Source: an uncultured Clostridia bacterium
GTDB taxonomy: Bacteria; Bacillota; Clostridia; Oscillospirales; Oscillospiraceae
DNA length: 5,114 nt
Direction of reading: 5' to 3'
NCBI GenBank assembly: GCA_947383645.1
Contig: CANDEH010000135.1
Coordinates: forward strand, 1-5,114
Positions 4,385 to 5,114 of this stretch are shown here, one piece after another (the first letter of the stretch is position 1; every line of letters starts with the position of its first letter). Made by a program: the position numbers and the translations under genes. The notes beneath the pieces were generated by a model, which had not been told where the DNA came from, made no database searches, and was given only the letters and a program-made list of their open reading frames with translations.

Positions 4385-5114
4385 ATGAAAACATTGTTCC
4401 AAAGAGTATTCGACGGCAATGACGCGATGTACGCCTTGGCTGTCAAGGCCGTGGACGAGGCGATGGCCAAATTAGGCGCCGACGCCCCCGCCACCTTCGG
4501 TGACACCGCCTACAGCCTGCCCTGTCTCTACGCCATGACCGGCAAGAAGGTGGCCACCGTGGGCGAGGCCAAGGAGGCCTTGGAGACCACCATCAAGGAC
4601 TTCATGACCCGCAATAACCGCACCAAGGACATCTTCACCTCCGGCGTGGCCACCGCCCTCTCCGCCGAGATGATCGAGCTGATGAAGTGGGCCACCCACG
4701 GCGGCTGCCCCTATGAGGAGCCTGTCATGGGCCACTTCACCGACGCGCAGGTCCGTGAGTTAGGCGTGCCTCTGGTCACCCGTGACATCCCCGGCGTGGC
4801 CGTCATCATCGGCGCCGCCCCCTCCGCCGAGGAGGGCGTGGAGCTGGTGAAGGAGTACCAGTCCCAGGGTATCTTTGTCACCTTAGTGGGCGGCATCATC
4901 GACCAATGCATCGAGAAGGGTGTGAAGCTGGGCTTCAACGTCCGCTGCGTGGCCTTGGGCCGTGACCTCTCCAGCGTGGCCCACGTGGTCAGCGTGGCCC
5001 TCCGCGCCGCCATCATCTTCGGCTCCACCGAGCCGGGCAACTACGAGGCCATGTGGCGCTACACCATGGACCGCGTGTTTGCCTTTGTCAACGCCTACGC
5101 CCCCGTGGACGACA
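4385..5114 (+). CDS. acsB: CO-methylating acetyl-CoA synthase, N-terminal third (cut by window edge)
   Basis: An open frame of 243 codons runs from ATG 4385 to the right edge without a stop. AcsB is about 730 residues, so two thirds lie outside. AAGGAG (4368-4373) precedes the ATG by 11 bases. The visible part matches the N-terminal domain, which contacts CODH and receives CO through the tunnel. Recognisable stretches are DTAYSLPCLYAMTG (40-53), RELGVPLVTRDIPGVAVIIG (124-143), KLGFNVRCVALG (181-192) and VALRAAIIFGSTEPG (204-218), alignable with Moorella AcsB. The A-cluster cysteines are in the C-terminal domain and cannot be checked. AcsB condenses CO from CooS, a methyl group from the corrinoid Fe-S protein and CoA into acetyl-CoA. 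The gene follows cooC by 49 bases, consistent with one operon. Corrinoid protein and methyltransferase genes would be expected further right. Confidence 0.95.
   Translation, partial: MKTLFQRVFDGNDAMYALAVKAVDEAMAKLGADAPATFGDTAYSLPCLYAMTGKKVATVGEAKEALETTIKDFMTRNNRTKDIFTSGVATALSAEMIELMKWATHGGCPYEEPVMGHFTDAQVRELGVPLVTRDIPGVAVIIGAAPSAEEGVELVKEYQSQGIFVTLVGGIIDQCIEKGVKLGFNVRCVALGRDLSSVAHVVSVALRAAIIFGSTEPGNYEAMWRYTMDRVFAFVNAYAPVDD

Overview
The window carries part of an anaerobic carbon-monoxide / Wood-Ljungdahl locus. In order it holds a divergent two-cluster ferredoxin cut by the left edge (minus strand), a small His-rich CsoR/RcnR-family metal sensor, a 640-base gene-free stretch full of inverted repeats, then cooS (Ni-Fe-S carbon monoxide dehydrogenase, CODH), cooC (nickel-insertion ATPase) and the 5' third of acsB (CO-methylating acetyl-CoA synthase, ACS), all plus strand. 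The high GC content with GCC/CTG/ATC-rich codons, strong AAGGAGG-type ribosome sites, a Rex-type operator and the CODH-ACS genes point to an anaerobic Clostridia-class Firmicute. A GC-rich gut lineage such as Oscillospiraceae is my best guess; this is inference, not a database match.

Region by region: 1-233 ferredoxin (minus strand). 234-496 is a divergent control region with two sigma-A-like promoters pointing apart, a 17-bp palindrome over the ferredoxin -10 box, and an AT-armed, C-tract-centred palindrome in front of the sensor gene. 497-832 is the metal sensor. 833-1202 is a dense series of hairpins plus a 7-bp tandem repeat; 1203-1303 shows nothing convincing; 1304-1333 is a terminator-like hairpin. 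1335-1469 is the cooS control region: extended -10 promoter, near-perfect Rex box just past the predicted start site, then a leader with a Shine-Dalgarno, a possible 13-codon peptide and a hairpin. 1470-3359 cooS; 3360-3555 a spacer with nested palindromes; 3556-4335 cooC; 4385 to the right edge acsB.

How the genes fit together: CooS reduces CO2 to CO, or oxidises CO, at a Ni-Fe-S C-cluster and exchanges electrons with small ferredoxins such as the divergent one. CooC is expected to supply nickel for that cluster, or for the ACS A-cluster. AcsB joins CO, a methyl group and CoA into acetyl-CoA. The sensor has the four-ligand H-C-H-C pattern described for the nickel sensor InrS and a regularly spaced histidine tail, so the locus may read both nickel supply (sensor) and NADH/NAD+ state (Rex). 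Those two regulatory readings are the most interesting content; both are inferences from motifs.
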